Assembly: GCA_024234975.1 (NCBI GenBank)
Contig: JACKNH010000005.1
Span: 62,001 to 126,000, forward strand
Source of the DNA: Gammaproteobacteria bacterium
Lineage (GTDB): Bacteria; Pseudomonadota; Gammaproteobacteria; Ga0077536
Length of the DNA: 64,000 nucleotides
Direction of reading: 5' to 3'
Part shown: piece by piece, positions 34,637-43,547 of the stretch
Position numbering within the stretch: the first letter of the stretch is position 1
How the letters are laid out: every line of letters begins with the position of its first letter
Made by a program: the position numbers and the translations under genes
Notes under the pieces: model-generated
Told to the model about the DNA's origin: nothing
The model's input: the letters and a program-made list of their open reading frames with translations, nothing else
The model's database searches: none

Positions 34637-35830
34637 TCATTCCATTGGCGAATCGAGCGTCATCACGCGCCACGGCAGACCATACTGGTTCATGTCGGCC
34701 ATGAAGGGATCGGGATCAAACTGCTCCATGTTGAAGACACCGTCGCCGCGCCAGGCGCCGGTCAGCATCTGCTTCGCGCCGATCATTGCCGGCACGCCGG
34801 TGGTGTAGGAGATGGCCTGCGCACCGGTTTCCCGGAACGCTTCCTGGTGATCGCAGACGTTGTACAGGAATGCGATCTTCTGCTTGCCGCCTTTGGTGCC
34901 CCTGATCAGGCAACCGATGCAGGTCAGCCCCTTCGTCAGTGGGCCGAGGCTGGACGGATCAGGCAGCAGCGCTTTGAGGAATTGCAGCGGAATGATCTCC
35001 TGCCCCTGATACATGATGGGTTCGATGGAGGTCATGCCGACGTTACCCAGTACTTCCAGATGCTTGAGATAGTTGTCGGAGAACGTCATCCAGAAACGCG
35101 CGCGCTTCAGGGTCGGGAAGTTCTTGACCAGCGATTCCAGTTCCTCGTGGTAAAGCAGATAAATCTTCTTCGGGCCGATACCGGCCGGGAAATCGTACAT
35201 TCGGCTGACCGACAGCGGATCAGTCGACTTCCAGTCACCACTTTCAAAGTACCGGCCACGCGCGGTGATTTCGCGGATGTTGATTTCCGGGTTGAAGTTG
35301 GTCGCGAACGGTTTGCCGTGATCGCCGGCATTGCAATCAATGATATCCAGCGTTTCGATCGTGTCGAACTCGTGCTTGGCGAGATAAGCCGTGAACACGT
35401 TGGTCGCGCCCGGATCGAAACCACTGCCGAGCAGCGCCATGATGCCGCGTTCGCGGAACCTGTCCTGATACGCCCATTGCCACTTGTATTCGAACTTTGC
35501 GGTATCCGGTGGTTCGTAATTGGCGGTGTCGAGATAGTCCACGCCGGTGGCCAGACAGGCGTCCATGATCGGCAGGTCCTGATAGGGCAGCGCGACGTTG
35601 ATCACCAGCTTCGGTTTCTCGGCTTCGATCAACGCCGTCATCTGCGCGACATCGTCGGCGTCGACCTGCGCCGTCTTGATCGGCCGTTTCAGTTGCGCGG
35701 CAATTGCCTTGCACTTGGATTCCGTACGGCTGGCGAGCGTGATCTCGGAGAATACCTCCGGCAGCTGCGCGCATTTGTGCGTGACGACCTGGCTGACGCC
35801 GCCGGCGCCGATGATCAAGACTTTCGCCAT
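34637..35830 (-). CDS. Carboxynorspermidine/carboxyspermidine synthase (saccharopine-dehydrogenase-like)
   Basis: A 397-residue NADPH-dependent reductase that condenses aspartate semialdehyde with putrescine (or diaminopropane) to give carboxyspermidine. An N-terminal Rossmann nucleotide site (VLIIGAGGVSQVV) is followed by PYQDLPIMDACLATGVDYLDTANYE, SGFDPGATNVF and the C-terminal KGLTCIGCLIRGTKGGK. ATG 35830 has GGAGG 9 nt upstream; an in-frame ATG seven codons earlier is weaker. It lies 17 bp after speA and 43 bp before nspC. Confidence 0.92.
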   Translation of the reverse strand: MAKVLIIGAGGVSQVVTHKCAQLPEVFSEITLASRTESKCKAIAAQLKRPIKTAQVDADDVAQMTALIEAEKPKLVINVALPYQDLPIMDACLATGVDYLDTANYEPPDTAKFEYKWQWAYQDRFRERGIMALLGSGFDPGATNVFTAYLAKHEFDTIETLDIIDCNAGDHGKPFATNFNPEINIREITARGRYFESGDWKSTDPLSVSRMYDFPAGIGPKKIYLLYHEELESLVKNFPTLKRARFWMTFSDNYLKHLEVLGNVGMTSIEPIMYQGQEIIPLQFLKALLPDPSSLGPLTKGLTCIGCLIRGTKGGKQKIAFLYNVCDHQEAFRETGAQAISYTTGVPAMIGAKQMLTGAWRGDGVFNMEQFDPDPFMADMNQYGLPWRVMTLDSPME

Positions 35831-35847
35831 CGAATACGTCCTCCGCT

Positions 35848-37761
35848 TCAATCCTCGAAATAAGTATAACCGCGCAGACTGGCGGAGAATTCGTCCAGAA
35901 TCGCCTGTCGTTGCACCGGCGTGATGCGGCCCTTGCGCACCGACTGCTCGGCGAACGAGCGAAACTGTTCAAACAGCTGTTGTGGCGAGTATTCCACGTA
36001 ACTCAGCACGTCGGCGATGCTGTCGCCATCGAGTTCGTGCACCAGGTCGAAGGTGCCGTCATCGTTGATGCGGATGCTGACGACGTTGGTGTCGCCCATC
36101 AGATTGTGCAGATCGCCCAGGGTCTCCTGATACGCGCCGACCAGGAAGACCCCCATGTAATACGGCTCGTCGGGTTTGAGCGCATGCACCGGCAAGGTCT
36201 TGTTGATACCGCGGGTACCGATGAATCGATCGATCTTGCCATCTGAATCACAGGTGATGTCGGCAATGATCGCCTGTCGCGTGGGGGCCTCGTTCAGGCG
36301 ATGCACCGGCATGACCGGGAAAATCTGTTCAATCGCCCACACGTCGGGCAGCGACTGGAACACGGAGAAATTGCCGTAATACACGTCGGACAACATGTCT
36401 TCGAGTTCATCCAGACCTTTGGGAATGCGTTTGGCGCTTTGCATCTCGCGCACCACACTGCCGACGATCTGCAGGAAGATGTTTTCCGACAACGACAGAT
36501 CGCGCAGCGAAATCTGGCCGCGCTTGAACAACTCGCGCGTTTCCTCGCGATAGTAGATGGCGTCGTTATACGATTCCTGCAGGTTCTTCTGGTTGACGCT
36601 CTTCAGCGTCAGCCGCAGGTTGGCCAGGATTTCCGGTTCGTCCTCGACCGCATCCGGCACCTCACCCGGTTCGAACTGGGTGATATCCAGAATGTTGAAC
36701 AGCAGAATCGATGAATACGCGACGGTGGCGCGCCCTGATTCGGTGATGATGGTGGGATGCGAAATCTCTTCCGGATCCAGCGTCGTCATGATCGTCTCGA
36801 CCATGTCGGAACAGTATTCGTCCAGCGAGTAGTTCTTGCTGTACTGGTAGTTGGTCTGCGAGCCGTCATAGTCGACCGCCAGACCACCGCCCAGGTCAAG
36901 ATAACCCATGGCGGCGCCTTCCTTGACCAGGTCGACATAGTAGCGACACGCTTCCAGCACGCTGCCACGGATATCACGGATGTTAGGAACCTGCGAACCC
37001 AGGTGGTAATGCAGCAGCTGCAGGCAATCGAGCATATCGTTGCTGCGCAGCGTATCGATGGTCGCCACCAGCTGGGCGGTGGTCAGACCGAAGATGCTGC
37101 GGTCACCACTGGATTCATTCCAGTAGCCGCTGACGCGCGAGGCGAGTTTCACCCGGACACCCAGCAGCGGCCGGATCCCCAGGCGCGCGCTTTCCTGCAG
37201 GATGATGGGTAGCTCCGTCGGCGTTTCGATGACGAAGAAGACCTTGTGCCCCAGTTTCAGCGCCTGCAGCCCGAGGCTGATGAACTCGGCGTCTTTGTAA
37301 CCATTACATACGATGTGGCCGTACTCGGGGTCGAGACTGGCCAGCGCGATCAGCAATTCAGCCTTGCTGCCGGCCTCCAGACCATGTTTGTAACGCGAAC
37401 CGAACTTCGCGATTTCGCCGATCACCTGGCACTGCTGGTTGACCTTGATCGGAAACACGCCGCGGTACTGGCCCTGGTAACTCAGGTTGGCGATGGCCCG
37501 CCGGAAGCTCTCGTTCAGGGCGGTGATCTGGGCGTCGAGAACGTTCTGTATGCGGAGCAATGCCGGCATCTGCACGCCGCGCTGCTGCATCGCTGCGATG
37601 ATGTTCATCATGCTGACGGCGACGCGTTTGCCGTTGAACGGCACGGTGATCTGCACGCTGCCATCGTCGCCCAGATCGAAGTAGCCTGCAGACCAGCTGC
37701 GAATGCCGTAAAGCTCGGCGGCTTCACCGATGTTCCAGTGGGTTGCAATGTCTTTCTTCAC
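35848..37761 (-). CDS. speA: Biosynthetic arginine decarboxylase SpeA
   Basis: A 637-residue PLP enzyme that makes agmatine from arginine, the first step of the route here. The PLP lysine is Lys106 in GVFPIKVNQQ. The N-terminus (WNIGEAAELYGIRSWSAGYFDL) and the C-terminus (FRSFAEQSVRKGRITPVQRQ) are those of proteobacterial SpeA, and the length matches the Pseudomonas-type enzyme. The GTG at 37761 has GGGAG upstream; the open frame beyond it is Pro/Arg-rich and not part of the family. It heads a minus-strand operon with the carboxyspermidine genes. Confidence 0.94.
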   Translation of the reverse strand: MKKDIATHWNIGEAAELYGIRSWSAGYFDLGDDGSVQITVPFNGKRVAVSMMNIIAAMQQRGVQMPALLRIQNVLDAQITALNESFRRAIANLSYQGQYRGVFPIKVNQQCQVIGEIAKFGSRYKHGLEAGSKAELLIALASLDPEYGHIVCNGYKDAEFISLGLQALKLGHKVFFVIETPTELPIILQESARLGIRPLLGVRVKLASRVSGYWNESSGDRSIFGLTTAQLVATIDTLRSNDMLDCLQLLHYHLGSQVPNIRDIRGSVLEACRYYVDLVKEGAAMGYLDLGGGLAVDYDGSQTNYQYSKNYSLDEYCSDMVETIMTTLDPEEISHPTIITESGRATVAYSSILLFNILDITQFEPGEVPDAVEDEPEILANLRLTLKSVNQKNLQESYNDAIYYREETRELFKRGQISLRDLSLSENIFLQIVGSVVREMQSAKRIPKGLDELEDMLSDVYYGNFSVFQSLPDVWAIEQIFPVMPVHRLNEAPTRQAIIADITCDSDGKIDRFIGTRGINKTLPVHALKPDEPYYMGVFLVGAYQETLGDLHNLMGDTNVVSIRINDDGTFDLVHELDGDSIADVLSYVEYSPQQLFEQFRSFAEQSVRKGRITPVQRQAILDEFSASLRGYTYFED

Positions 37762-37939
37762 GCTTGCCGGACTCCCGAACAGGGGCGGCCACCTGCCGCC
37801 CGGGGGGGGCAATCGTGACCGCAATGCCACTAAAAATCAAGGGTATGCGGCGCTACGAGACAGCGTGCCGGAAGGCTGTCAGCGCGGCGGATTCGATGTC
37901 CGCGCGGCCGCAGTCCAGCAGCTTGAAATGACAGGTATA

Positions 37940-37969
37940 TGACGCCGGGCGCGGCAGGCTCCGGCGTCA
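37940..37969 (-). terminator. Hairpin overlapping the lipocalin stop codon
   Basis: TGACGCCGG (37940-37948) pairs with CCGGCGTCA (37961-37969), 12-nt loop. The stop codon (37969-37967) lies within the stem. No T-run follows, so any termination would be factor-dependent. Confidence 0.3.
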
Positions 37970-38509
37970 GTTTGCCGGCCCGTGTTCGACCATGATCAGC
38001 GCGTCCGTATCGAAGCCCAGGGCACGGGCGCGTTCGCGAAAACGCTGGAGCAATGCCGGTGGCACCTCGGGCGTACGCGACAGCAGCCACAGGTAGGAGG
38101 TGTTGTTGCCGGCGATGAAGGCGTACTGGTAGTCATCGTCCAGTTCGAAGATGACGTACGAACCGTAGAACGGCCCGAAGAATGACACTTTCAAATAGCC
38201 GGTGTCAGGGGTTTCAACAAAGTATGCGCGGCCCTGTGCTTGCTCGAATTCACCGCTGTCGACATCGAAGCCACGGTTGACCACGGCGACACCGCCGTCG
38301 TCGCGTCTGCTGTAAGTGGCGGTGACTCGCGACAGGCCACGTTCGAACGAATGATCGAGGCGGGCGATTTCATACCAGGTGCCGAGATAGCGATCGAGGT
38401 CGAAGCCGGTTACCGGTCGAACGTCGGCGGGCATGCCGAGGCAACCGGTCAGCACCACAAGGAGTGGAAGCAAGAGTAATGGCGTGATGTGTCTTGGCGC
38501 CAGCATCAT
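37967..38509 (-). CDS. Outer-membrane lipoprotein lipocalin (Blc-like)
   Basis: A 180-residue lipocalin. A lipobox is visible in LLLPLLVVLTGC, and the fold begins with VTGFDLDRYLGTWYEIARLDHSFERGL, with the SCR1 GTWYEIAR motif. It ends with YAFIAGNNTSYLWLLSRTP and a helix. E. coli Blc is anchored to the outer membrane and binds lysophospholipid, and a similar role is likely. AAGGAG lies 8 nt before the first of two ATGs. It is divergent from the lectin-like gene. Confidence 0.9.
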   Translation of the reverse strand: MMLAPRHITPLLLLPLLVVLTGCLGMPADVRPVTGFDLDRYLGTWYEIARLDHSFERGLSRVTATYSRRDDGGVAVVNRGFDVDSGEFEQAQGRAYFVETPDTGYLKVSFFGPFYGSYVIFELDDDYQYAFIAGNNTSYLWLLSRTPEVPPALLQRFRERARALGFDTDALIMVEHGPAN

Positions 38510-38625
38510 ATGGGTGACTCCTTTCGAAATCGATAATGCGGTTTGCTGCCATGCGCGAATTCTCCGTCAGCGGCGACGCGTGCTATTGTCGAAGCCACAG
38601 GCGATGTCCGCCGATGGAGGGGATT

Positions 38626-39276
38626 ATGAATAAGTGGAAGTTCAATGTCGCGCTGGATGCACTGGCCATCGCAGGTGCGGTTTCCGCGCAGGATTCGACC
38701 ATGAGTTTTTTCATCACCAGTAGTGGTGCCGGCAACGGGGCCGACCTCGGTGGTCTGGCCGGCGCGGATGCGCATTGCCAGTCGCTGGCCACCGCTGCCG
38801 GCGCTGGCAACAAGACCTGGCATGCCTACTTGAGTGTGGGCGCCAGTGGCGGCAAGCCGGCGGTCAACGCTCGCGACCGCATTGGCAGTGGCCCGTGGTT
38901 CAACGCGCGCGGTGTTCAGATCGCAGCGTCGCTGGATGACTTGCACAGCGAGAATGCCAAAACGGGTAAGGAAGGTTCGCTGACGGAGACCGGTGAGATC
39001 GTGAACGGGCGCGGCGATACGCCGAACCGGCATGACATCCTGTCCGGCTCACTGCTCGATGGCACGGCGTTTCCGGAAGACGGTATGGACCACACCTGCA
39101 GCGCGTGGACCAGCAGTGCTGAAGATGGCAGTGCCCAGGTCGGTCACCATGATCGGCAGGGTGGCGGGCAGAATCCGAATTCGTTCAATTCGGCCCACGC
39201 CTCGCGCGGTTGCAGCCAACCCAACCTGCAGGCAACCGGCGGTGACGGTTTGTTCTATTGTTTCGCGATCGACTAG
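38626..39276 (+). CDS. Secreted lectin-like protein of unknown function
   Basis: A 216-residue exported protein beginning with a short signal-like segment (ALDALAIAGAVSA) and the TMSFFITSSGAGNGADLGGLAGADAHCQSLA motif set seen in proteins often called lectin-like. The WHAYLSVG, ARDRIGSGPWFN and C-terminal GCSQPNLQATGGDGLFYCFA elements support a disulfide-linked C-type-lectin-like or endostatin-like fold (four spaced Cys). GGAGG lies 6 nt before ATG 38626. No pathway partner is adjacent, and binding partners are unknown. Confidence 0.65.
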   Translation: MNKWKFNVALDALAIAGAVSAQDSTMSFFITSSGAGNGADLGGLAGADAHCQSLATAAGAGNKTWHAYLSVGASGGKPAVNARDRIGSGPWFNARGVQIAASLDDLHSENAKTGKEGSLTETGEIVNGRGDTPNRHDILSGSLLDGTAFPEDGMDHTCSAWTSSAEDGSAQVGHHDRQGGGQNPNSFNSAHASRGCSQPNLQATGGDGLFYCFAID

Positions 39277-39293
39277 CGCGTCATTGCGGCATC

Positions 39294-39326
39294 GACATGC
39301 GCCGCCGCGTGCGGGCGGCGCATGTC
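39294..39326. terminator. 13-bp hairpin between convergent genes (bidirectional terminator-like)
   Basis: GACATGCGCCGCC (39294-39306) pairs with GGCGGCGCATGTC (39314-39326) around a 7-nt loop, midway between two convergent stop codons. There is no clear T-tract on either side. Confidence 0.45.
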
Positions 39327-39370
39327 AGTTCGGGTGGCTATCGAGCGCCGGCCGGAAACTTCAAACGGTA

Positions 39371-40504
39371 TCAATCACCCATCCGCAACCGGCCCTGGGT
39401 CATGCCTGACACGGTGCCTTGCTGCAGCCATTCGAGCGTTGCCCGGAACAACAACAGGTGATCGGTTTCCCACATCGCGTTGTGTGAGGCGCAACCGAGT
39501 TCGACCATGACGCGCTCGCCGACCGCCATGTCTTCATACATTTCGGCAACCCGGGCCGGCGGCACCTGCGCATCGTAAACACCGGCGAACAGCAGTGTCG
39601 GTGCGGTGATCTTTTTGACCGCCTGCGGCCCGAACCCCCATACCGTGGTGCCCGGCGCGCGACGCACACCCGGGCCCCAGGTCGCGCCAACCGGGTCGGA
39701 AGCCAGCATGGCCGACCAGACCGCGGCCGCCGCCTGCGCATCATATTGATCCCTGCAACCCAGCTGGCGCTCCCAGTTGGCGGCGAAGGTGCCCAGCGAT
39801 TGCACGTTCATGGCATCGCCGGTCGCGGGCAGATCCGCCGGCGCTGCTTCGGCCCGATCGCGGCTGTAGGCCGGCGCAAGCAGGATCAGCTTATTCACCT
39901 TCTCGGGATGGCGGGCGGCGTAGCCACCCGCGCGCGGACCACCCAACGACCAACCGACCAGGCTGACGCGGTCGACATTGCGCAACTTGCGCAGGTAATC
40001 GACGACGGCGTCAATGTCATCCCAGTCGCTGGCGATCGTCGTGGTCTGGCGCGTGTAGGGCGCCTTGCAGGTTTTCGCCATCCCCAGCAGGGATTGCTGT
40101 TCCGCGGCCAGGTTGCAGCGGTCGTTCATCACCGGCGGCCGGTGTGAACGTCCGTAGCCAGTCATGTCCATCGCGAACACGTCGTAGCCGGCGCCGGCGA
40201 GAAACGCCATCCAGCTGTAGTCGGCGTAAGGCACGTCGAACGCGACTTCGGCCGGCGTGCCGGCGCCGTGGACGAACAACACCACGCGGTCGCCGAGATT
40301 TTCGCTGCGGGCAATCGTGCCGGGCGTGGCGCGTTCGCGTACATATACCTCGGTCATCTGCCCGGCAATCGACGGCGCCGACGAGGCATGGATGACGTAG
40401 TGGTCGACACTGAGGACCGCGCTGTCATCCGCGCAGACACTGCCGGCGAATCCTGCTGCGAGCAACAGCGTGGACAGCAGATTTCTGGTGCACAACCCGG
40501 GCAT
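39371..40504 (-). CDS. Secreted alpha/beta-hydrolase
   Basis: A 377-residue exported hydrolase. Signal peptide (LLSTLLLAAGFAGSVCA), oxyanion region VVLFVHGAGTPAEVAFD, lid residues and nucleophile Ser186 in LVGWSLGGPR; the catalytic His is likely in the C-terminal CASHNAMWETDHLL. A perfect AAGGAGG lies 7 nt before the ATG. It sits 28 bp downstream of the PQQ dehydrogenase on the same strand, so the two may be cotranscribed and act on the same periplasmic substrate; esterase or lactonase activity cannot be separated by sequence. Confidence 0.85.
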   Translation of the reverse strand: MPGLCTRNLLSTLLLAAGFAGSVCADDSAVLSVDHYVIHASSAPSIAGQMTEVYVRERATPGTIARSENLGDRVVLFVHGAGTPAEVAFDVPYADYSWMAFLAGAGYDVFAMDMTGYGRSHRPPVMNDRCNLAAEQQSLLGMAKTCKAPYTRQTTTIASDWDDIDAVVDYLRKLRNVDRVSLVGWSLGGPRAGGYAARHPEKVNKLILLAPAYSRDRAEAAPADLPATGDAMNVQSLGTFAANWERQLGCRDQYDAQAAAAVWSAMLASDPVGATWGPGVRRAPGTTVWGFGPQAVKKITAPTLLFAGVYDAQVPPARVAEMYEDMAVGERVMVELGCASHNAMWETDHLLLFRATLEWLQQGTVSGMTQGRLRMGD

Positions 40505-40532
40505 GGTGTTTCCTCCTTACCGCGAATGGCGA

Positions 40533-42587
40533 TCAGTGTTTGGCGAAGGTCTGCGAGACGAATGCAGCGACATCGCGCAGATTGACTGCGCCAATCGCCG
40601 CGGCCAGTGGCGGCATGTCCTTGCGACCGGTGGAGACGATGTCGACGATGGCCGCGTAATCGCTGGCGTTCTCCAGTGAGATTCCTCCGCCGTGCCCACC
40701 CTTGCCTTCATCGCCGTGGCAGGCCACGCAGGCCGTCATATAGACCTTGCGGCCATTTTCGATGTCGGGGTCGCCGTCGGCCACGGCCGGCGCGGCAACC
40801 GCAGGGGCGCTGGCCGATGGCGCAGCCGCGTCCTGACTGACCTGATCCAGCTTGCCGTCGAGCGAAAACAGCCACAGGTTGTCGCCGCGCTTTGACGGCG
40901 CCAGCAACGCGCCGGCGGCCAGCCCGATCACATACTGCTTACCCTTGTATTCAAACGTGGTGACCGGGGCGTTCATGCCGGCGCCGGTCTGGAACTCCCA
41001 CAGCTTGGCGCCATCGCGGGTGTCCAGCGCGGTCAGCCGGCCGTCGTTGCGGCCGACGAACACCACGCCGCCGGCGGTGGCGGTCATGCCCGAGAAACAT
41101 GGCTCCGGCCACTTGTACTGCCACACCAGGCGGTTGGTGTGCAGATCCATCGCCGCGACGACACCGGTAGAACCCAGCGGGAAGCCGCCCATCACCCCGG
41201 CGACATAGTTGCTGCCTTCCGGCGGCGGCACTTCGCCTAGCGGTTCGGCGCGGAAGGCCCAGGCGCGGTCGGCGGCGCAGATGAACATGTGGCCGGTGGT
41301 CGGATCAAACGCGCTCGGCGGCCAGTTGGCGCCGCCGGCGACGCCTGGCGTGGCCAGCACGAATTCATCGGTGTAATACGGCGTGAAAATCCGCCCCTCG
41401 TTGATCAGTTTGTAGCCTTCCGGCGCGATCGAGACCGACTGCGGCACGAAGGCATCGCCAATCGGGTAGGGCTGGGTGGCGGCGGTACCCATGCGGGCAT
41501 CCTGCGGTACCGGTTTTTCTTCTATACCGATCAAAGGCTCGCCGGTCTCGCGGTCCAGCAGGTAGACCCAGCCCGTCTTGCTGGCCTGGGCCAGGCCTTT
41601 GCGCGGTTTGCCGTTGTATTCCAGCTCGAACAGGATGATGGGGTTGGGGGAGTCGTAGTCCCAGATATCGTGATGGACCTGCTGGAAATGCCAGCGGTAC
41701 TTGCCGGTCTTCAACTCCAGCGCGAGGATGGACGCCGCAAACAGGTTGTCGCCGGGGCGCTGCGAACCGTTGTAATCGGGGGACGCGTTGCCGGTGGAGA
41801 AATACAGCAGCCCCAGTTCCGGGTCCACCGCCGGTGTCTGCCAGACCGGTGCGCCGCCGCGCTTCCATGCTTCACTGTCCTGCGGCCAGGTGTCATGGCC
41901 CAGTTCGCCCGGACCCGGCACGGTATAGAAAGTCCATACCAGTTCACCGGTTTTCGCATCAAAGGCCTTGAAGCGGCCGCGGATGCCGCGTTCGCCGCCG
42001 GCGAAGCCGACGTACACCAAGCCGTCGTAATACAGTGGCGCGCCGGTGATGGTGAAACCGGCCTGCCAGCGCTCGGCCTGCACATTCCACATTTCCTGCC
42101 CGGTGGCCTTGTCCAGCGCCACCAGCCGGCCATCCAGCTGGCCGACGAAGATTTTGTCCTCACTCAAACCGACCCCGCGGCTCAACCAGCCGCAGCAGGC
42201 CGAATCGATGCTCTGGTCCAGGTGGGCCTCGTATTTCCACAGGCGGCTGCCATCCTCCACCTTCAACGCGAACACGTCGTCGGCGCCGGTCACGATATAG
42301 ACGATGCCATTCTCGACCAGCGGCTGCGCTTCACCGGAGTAACGCGGCTCGGTTCCGGAGCCATCCAGATGCACCATCCATTCGCCTTTCAGCCCGGCGA
42401 CATTATCGCGGTTGATCTGCGTCAGCGGTGAATAGCGCTGGTTGTACACGTTGCCACCGTTGGTCACCCAGTCGCTGGTCGGCAGCGACGTCAACGGGTG
42501 GGTCCGGTCGGCGGCTTCGGAGCAACCATTCAAGGCCAGACTCAGCAGGACGGTGGCGCAAACCTTGTTCATGTGCATGGCGTTCAT
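40533..42587 (-). CDS. PQQ-dependent alcohol dehydrogenase with C-terminal cytochrome c (quinohemoprotein)
   Basis: A 684-residue periplasmic quinoprotein. An N-terminal signal with a lipobox-like LALNGC is followed by an eight-bladed propeller with tryptophan-docking repeats (e.g. LVWTFYTVPGP), the vicinal Cys pair SACCGW and the catalytic Asp310 in HHDIWDYDSPN. A cytochrome c with CVACH (Cys620, Cys623, His624) closes the protein. It should oxidise an alcohol or sugar and pass electrons to the heme. The start codon among three near ATGs is uncertain; the first is used. Metal preference is discussed in the findings. Confidence 0.9.
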   Translation of the reverse strand: MNAMHMNKVCATVLLSLALNGCSEAADRTHPLTSLPTSDWVTNGGNVYNQRYSPLTQINRDNVAGLKGEWMVHLDGSGTEPRYSGEAQPLVENGIVYIVTGADDVFALKVEDGSRLWKYEAHLDQSIDSACCGWLSRGVGLSEDKIFVGQLDGRLVALDKATGQEMWNVQAERWQAGFTITGAPLYYDGLVYVGFAGGERGIRGRFKAFDAKTGELVWTFYTVPGPGELGHDTWPQDSEAWKRGGAPVWQTPAVDPELGLLYFSTGNASPDYNGSQRPGDNLFAASILALELKTGKYRWHFQQVHHDIWDYDSPNPIILFELEYNGKPRKGLAQASKTGWVYLLDRETGEPLIGIEEKPVPQDARMGTAATQPYPIGDAFVPQSVSIAPEGYKLINEGRIFTPYYTDEFVLATPGVAGGANWPPSAFDPTTGHMFICAADRAWAFRAEPLGEVPPPEGSNYVAGVMGGFPLGSTGVVAAMDLHTNRLVWQYKWPEPCFSGMTATAGGVVFVGRNDGRLTALDTRDGAKLWEFQTGAGMNAPVTTFEYKGKQYVIGLAAGALLAPSKRGDNLWLFSLDGKLDQVSQDAAAPSASAPAVAAPAVADGDPDIENGRKVYMTACVACHGDEGKGGHGGGISLENASDYAAIVDIVSTGRKDMPPLAAAIGAVNLRDVAAFVSQTFAKH

Positions 42588-42622
42588 TGTCGGTTGGTGA
42601 ATCCTTCAGGGGTTGACTCGAA

Positions 42623-43267
42623 TCAGCCGGCGGGCGCCAGCATGGCCTTTTCGGCGGCCAATATCGTGGCGAACGACGGCCGGGCACACATGGCCGCGGT
42701 ATAGCGCGCGAGCGTGGGGTGCACTGCGGGATCGACCGTCACATTTGCATGCGCAAAATTGATGAGATTGCTGGTCACCGCGATGTCGGCCAGGGTCAGC
42801 GCGTCGCCGACGAGGAAACCGTTGTCGGCGATGACACCTTCCAGGTAATCGAACAGTCGGGGCACCTCGTCGCGCGCCGTCGCCGCGGCCACCGCTTCGT
42901 CGCCACTCTGACCAAGAAACACCGGCGCCACCACGCGATTGAAAAACACCTTGCCCAGCACCGGGCCGACAATGGTGTCGGCAAATTCGTCAAACCAGAT
43001 GGCCCTGGCGCGTTCGGCGGGTGCTGCCGGTATCAAGGCCGGTTGCGGGAATTTCGCCTCGAGATAGGCCACGATGGCCGACGAGTCGGAAATATTGAAT
43101 TCACCATCACTGAAGGAGGGAATTTTTCGGAACGGGCTGGATTGCAGGAACCCGGGGTTGTCTGTATTGGGCGCCACCGGCACCTGTTCCAGCGTGACGC
43201 CTTTTTCACTGGCGAAGGCCAGTACTTTCTTGACGAAGGGTGAAATCGAAAACCCGTAGAGAATCAT
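42623..43267 (-). CDS. Glutathione S-transferase family protein
   Basis: A 214-residue GST. The thioredoxin-like N-terminus reads MILYGFSISPFVKKVLAFASE with Ser-type active-site region, ISDSSAIVAYLEAKFP is the GSH-binding stretch and FLVGDALTLADIAVTSNL is the C-terminal helical motif with the conserved Asp. The ATG at 43267 has GGGAG 11 nt upstream; the longer open frame to 43705 is not coding. It is divergent from the DUF4159 cluster and follows the quinoprotein gene by 35 bp on the same strand. Confidence 0.88.
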   Translation of the reverse strand: MILYGFSISPFVKKVLAFASEKGVTLEQVPVAPNTDNPGFLQSSPFRKIPSFSDGEFNISDSSAIVAYLEAKFPQPALIPAAPAERARAIWFDEFADTIVGPVLGKVFFNRVVAPVFLGQSGDEAVAAATARDEVPRLFDYLEGVIADNGFLVGDALTLADIAVTSNLINFAHANVTVDPAVHPTLARYTAAMCARPSFATILAAEKAMLAPAG

Positions 43268-43487
43268 GGACGACGTTGCTCCCAATTCAACTGGATGATG
43301 AATGCCCCAGGTGGCGCAGACCGTCATGGCGGCTGACCCACTTGAGGCGGTGGCCTGGCGGTGGTCAATCTTACGCGACTTTGCCGGTGCTGCGCGGTCG
43401 CGGTGCAGACGCGACAAGTCCCGTGATGTTGTGGTGCAACAGGTCGCCCGCCTCAGCGCGTCGGCCAGCGCGAGGACAAACGGCCAG

Positions 43488-43516
43488 TTGAACATCGCGG
43501 TGCTAACGCATCTAAT
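43488..43516 (+). promoter_or_regulatory. Sigma70-type promoter driving the nine-gene DUF4159/MoxR cluster
   Basis: TTGAAC at 43488-43493, an exact 17-bp spacer and TCTAAT at 43511-43516. The predicted start is about 25 nt before the first gene, and AGGAG (43538-43542) sits in the leader. Confidence 0.6.
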
Positions 43517-43547
43517 TGGGGTTGCGGCGCTTTTTACAGGAGCTGAT

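Noticed and set aside
34397..35863. A 488-codon plus-strand open frame
   Set aside because: Antisense to the carboxyspermidine genes; no start context or family features.
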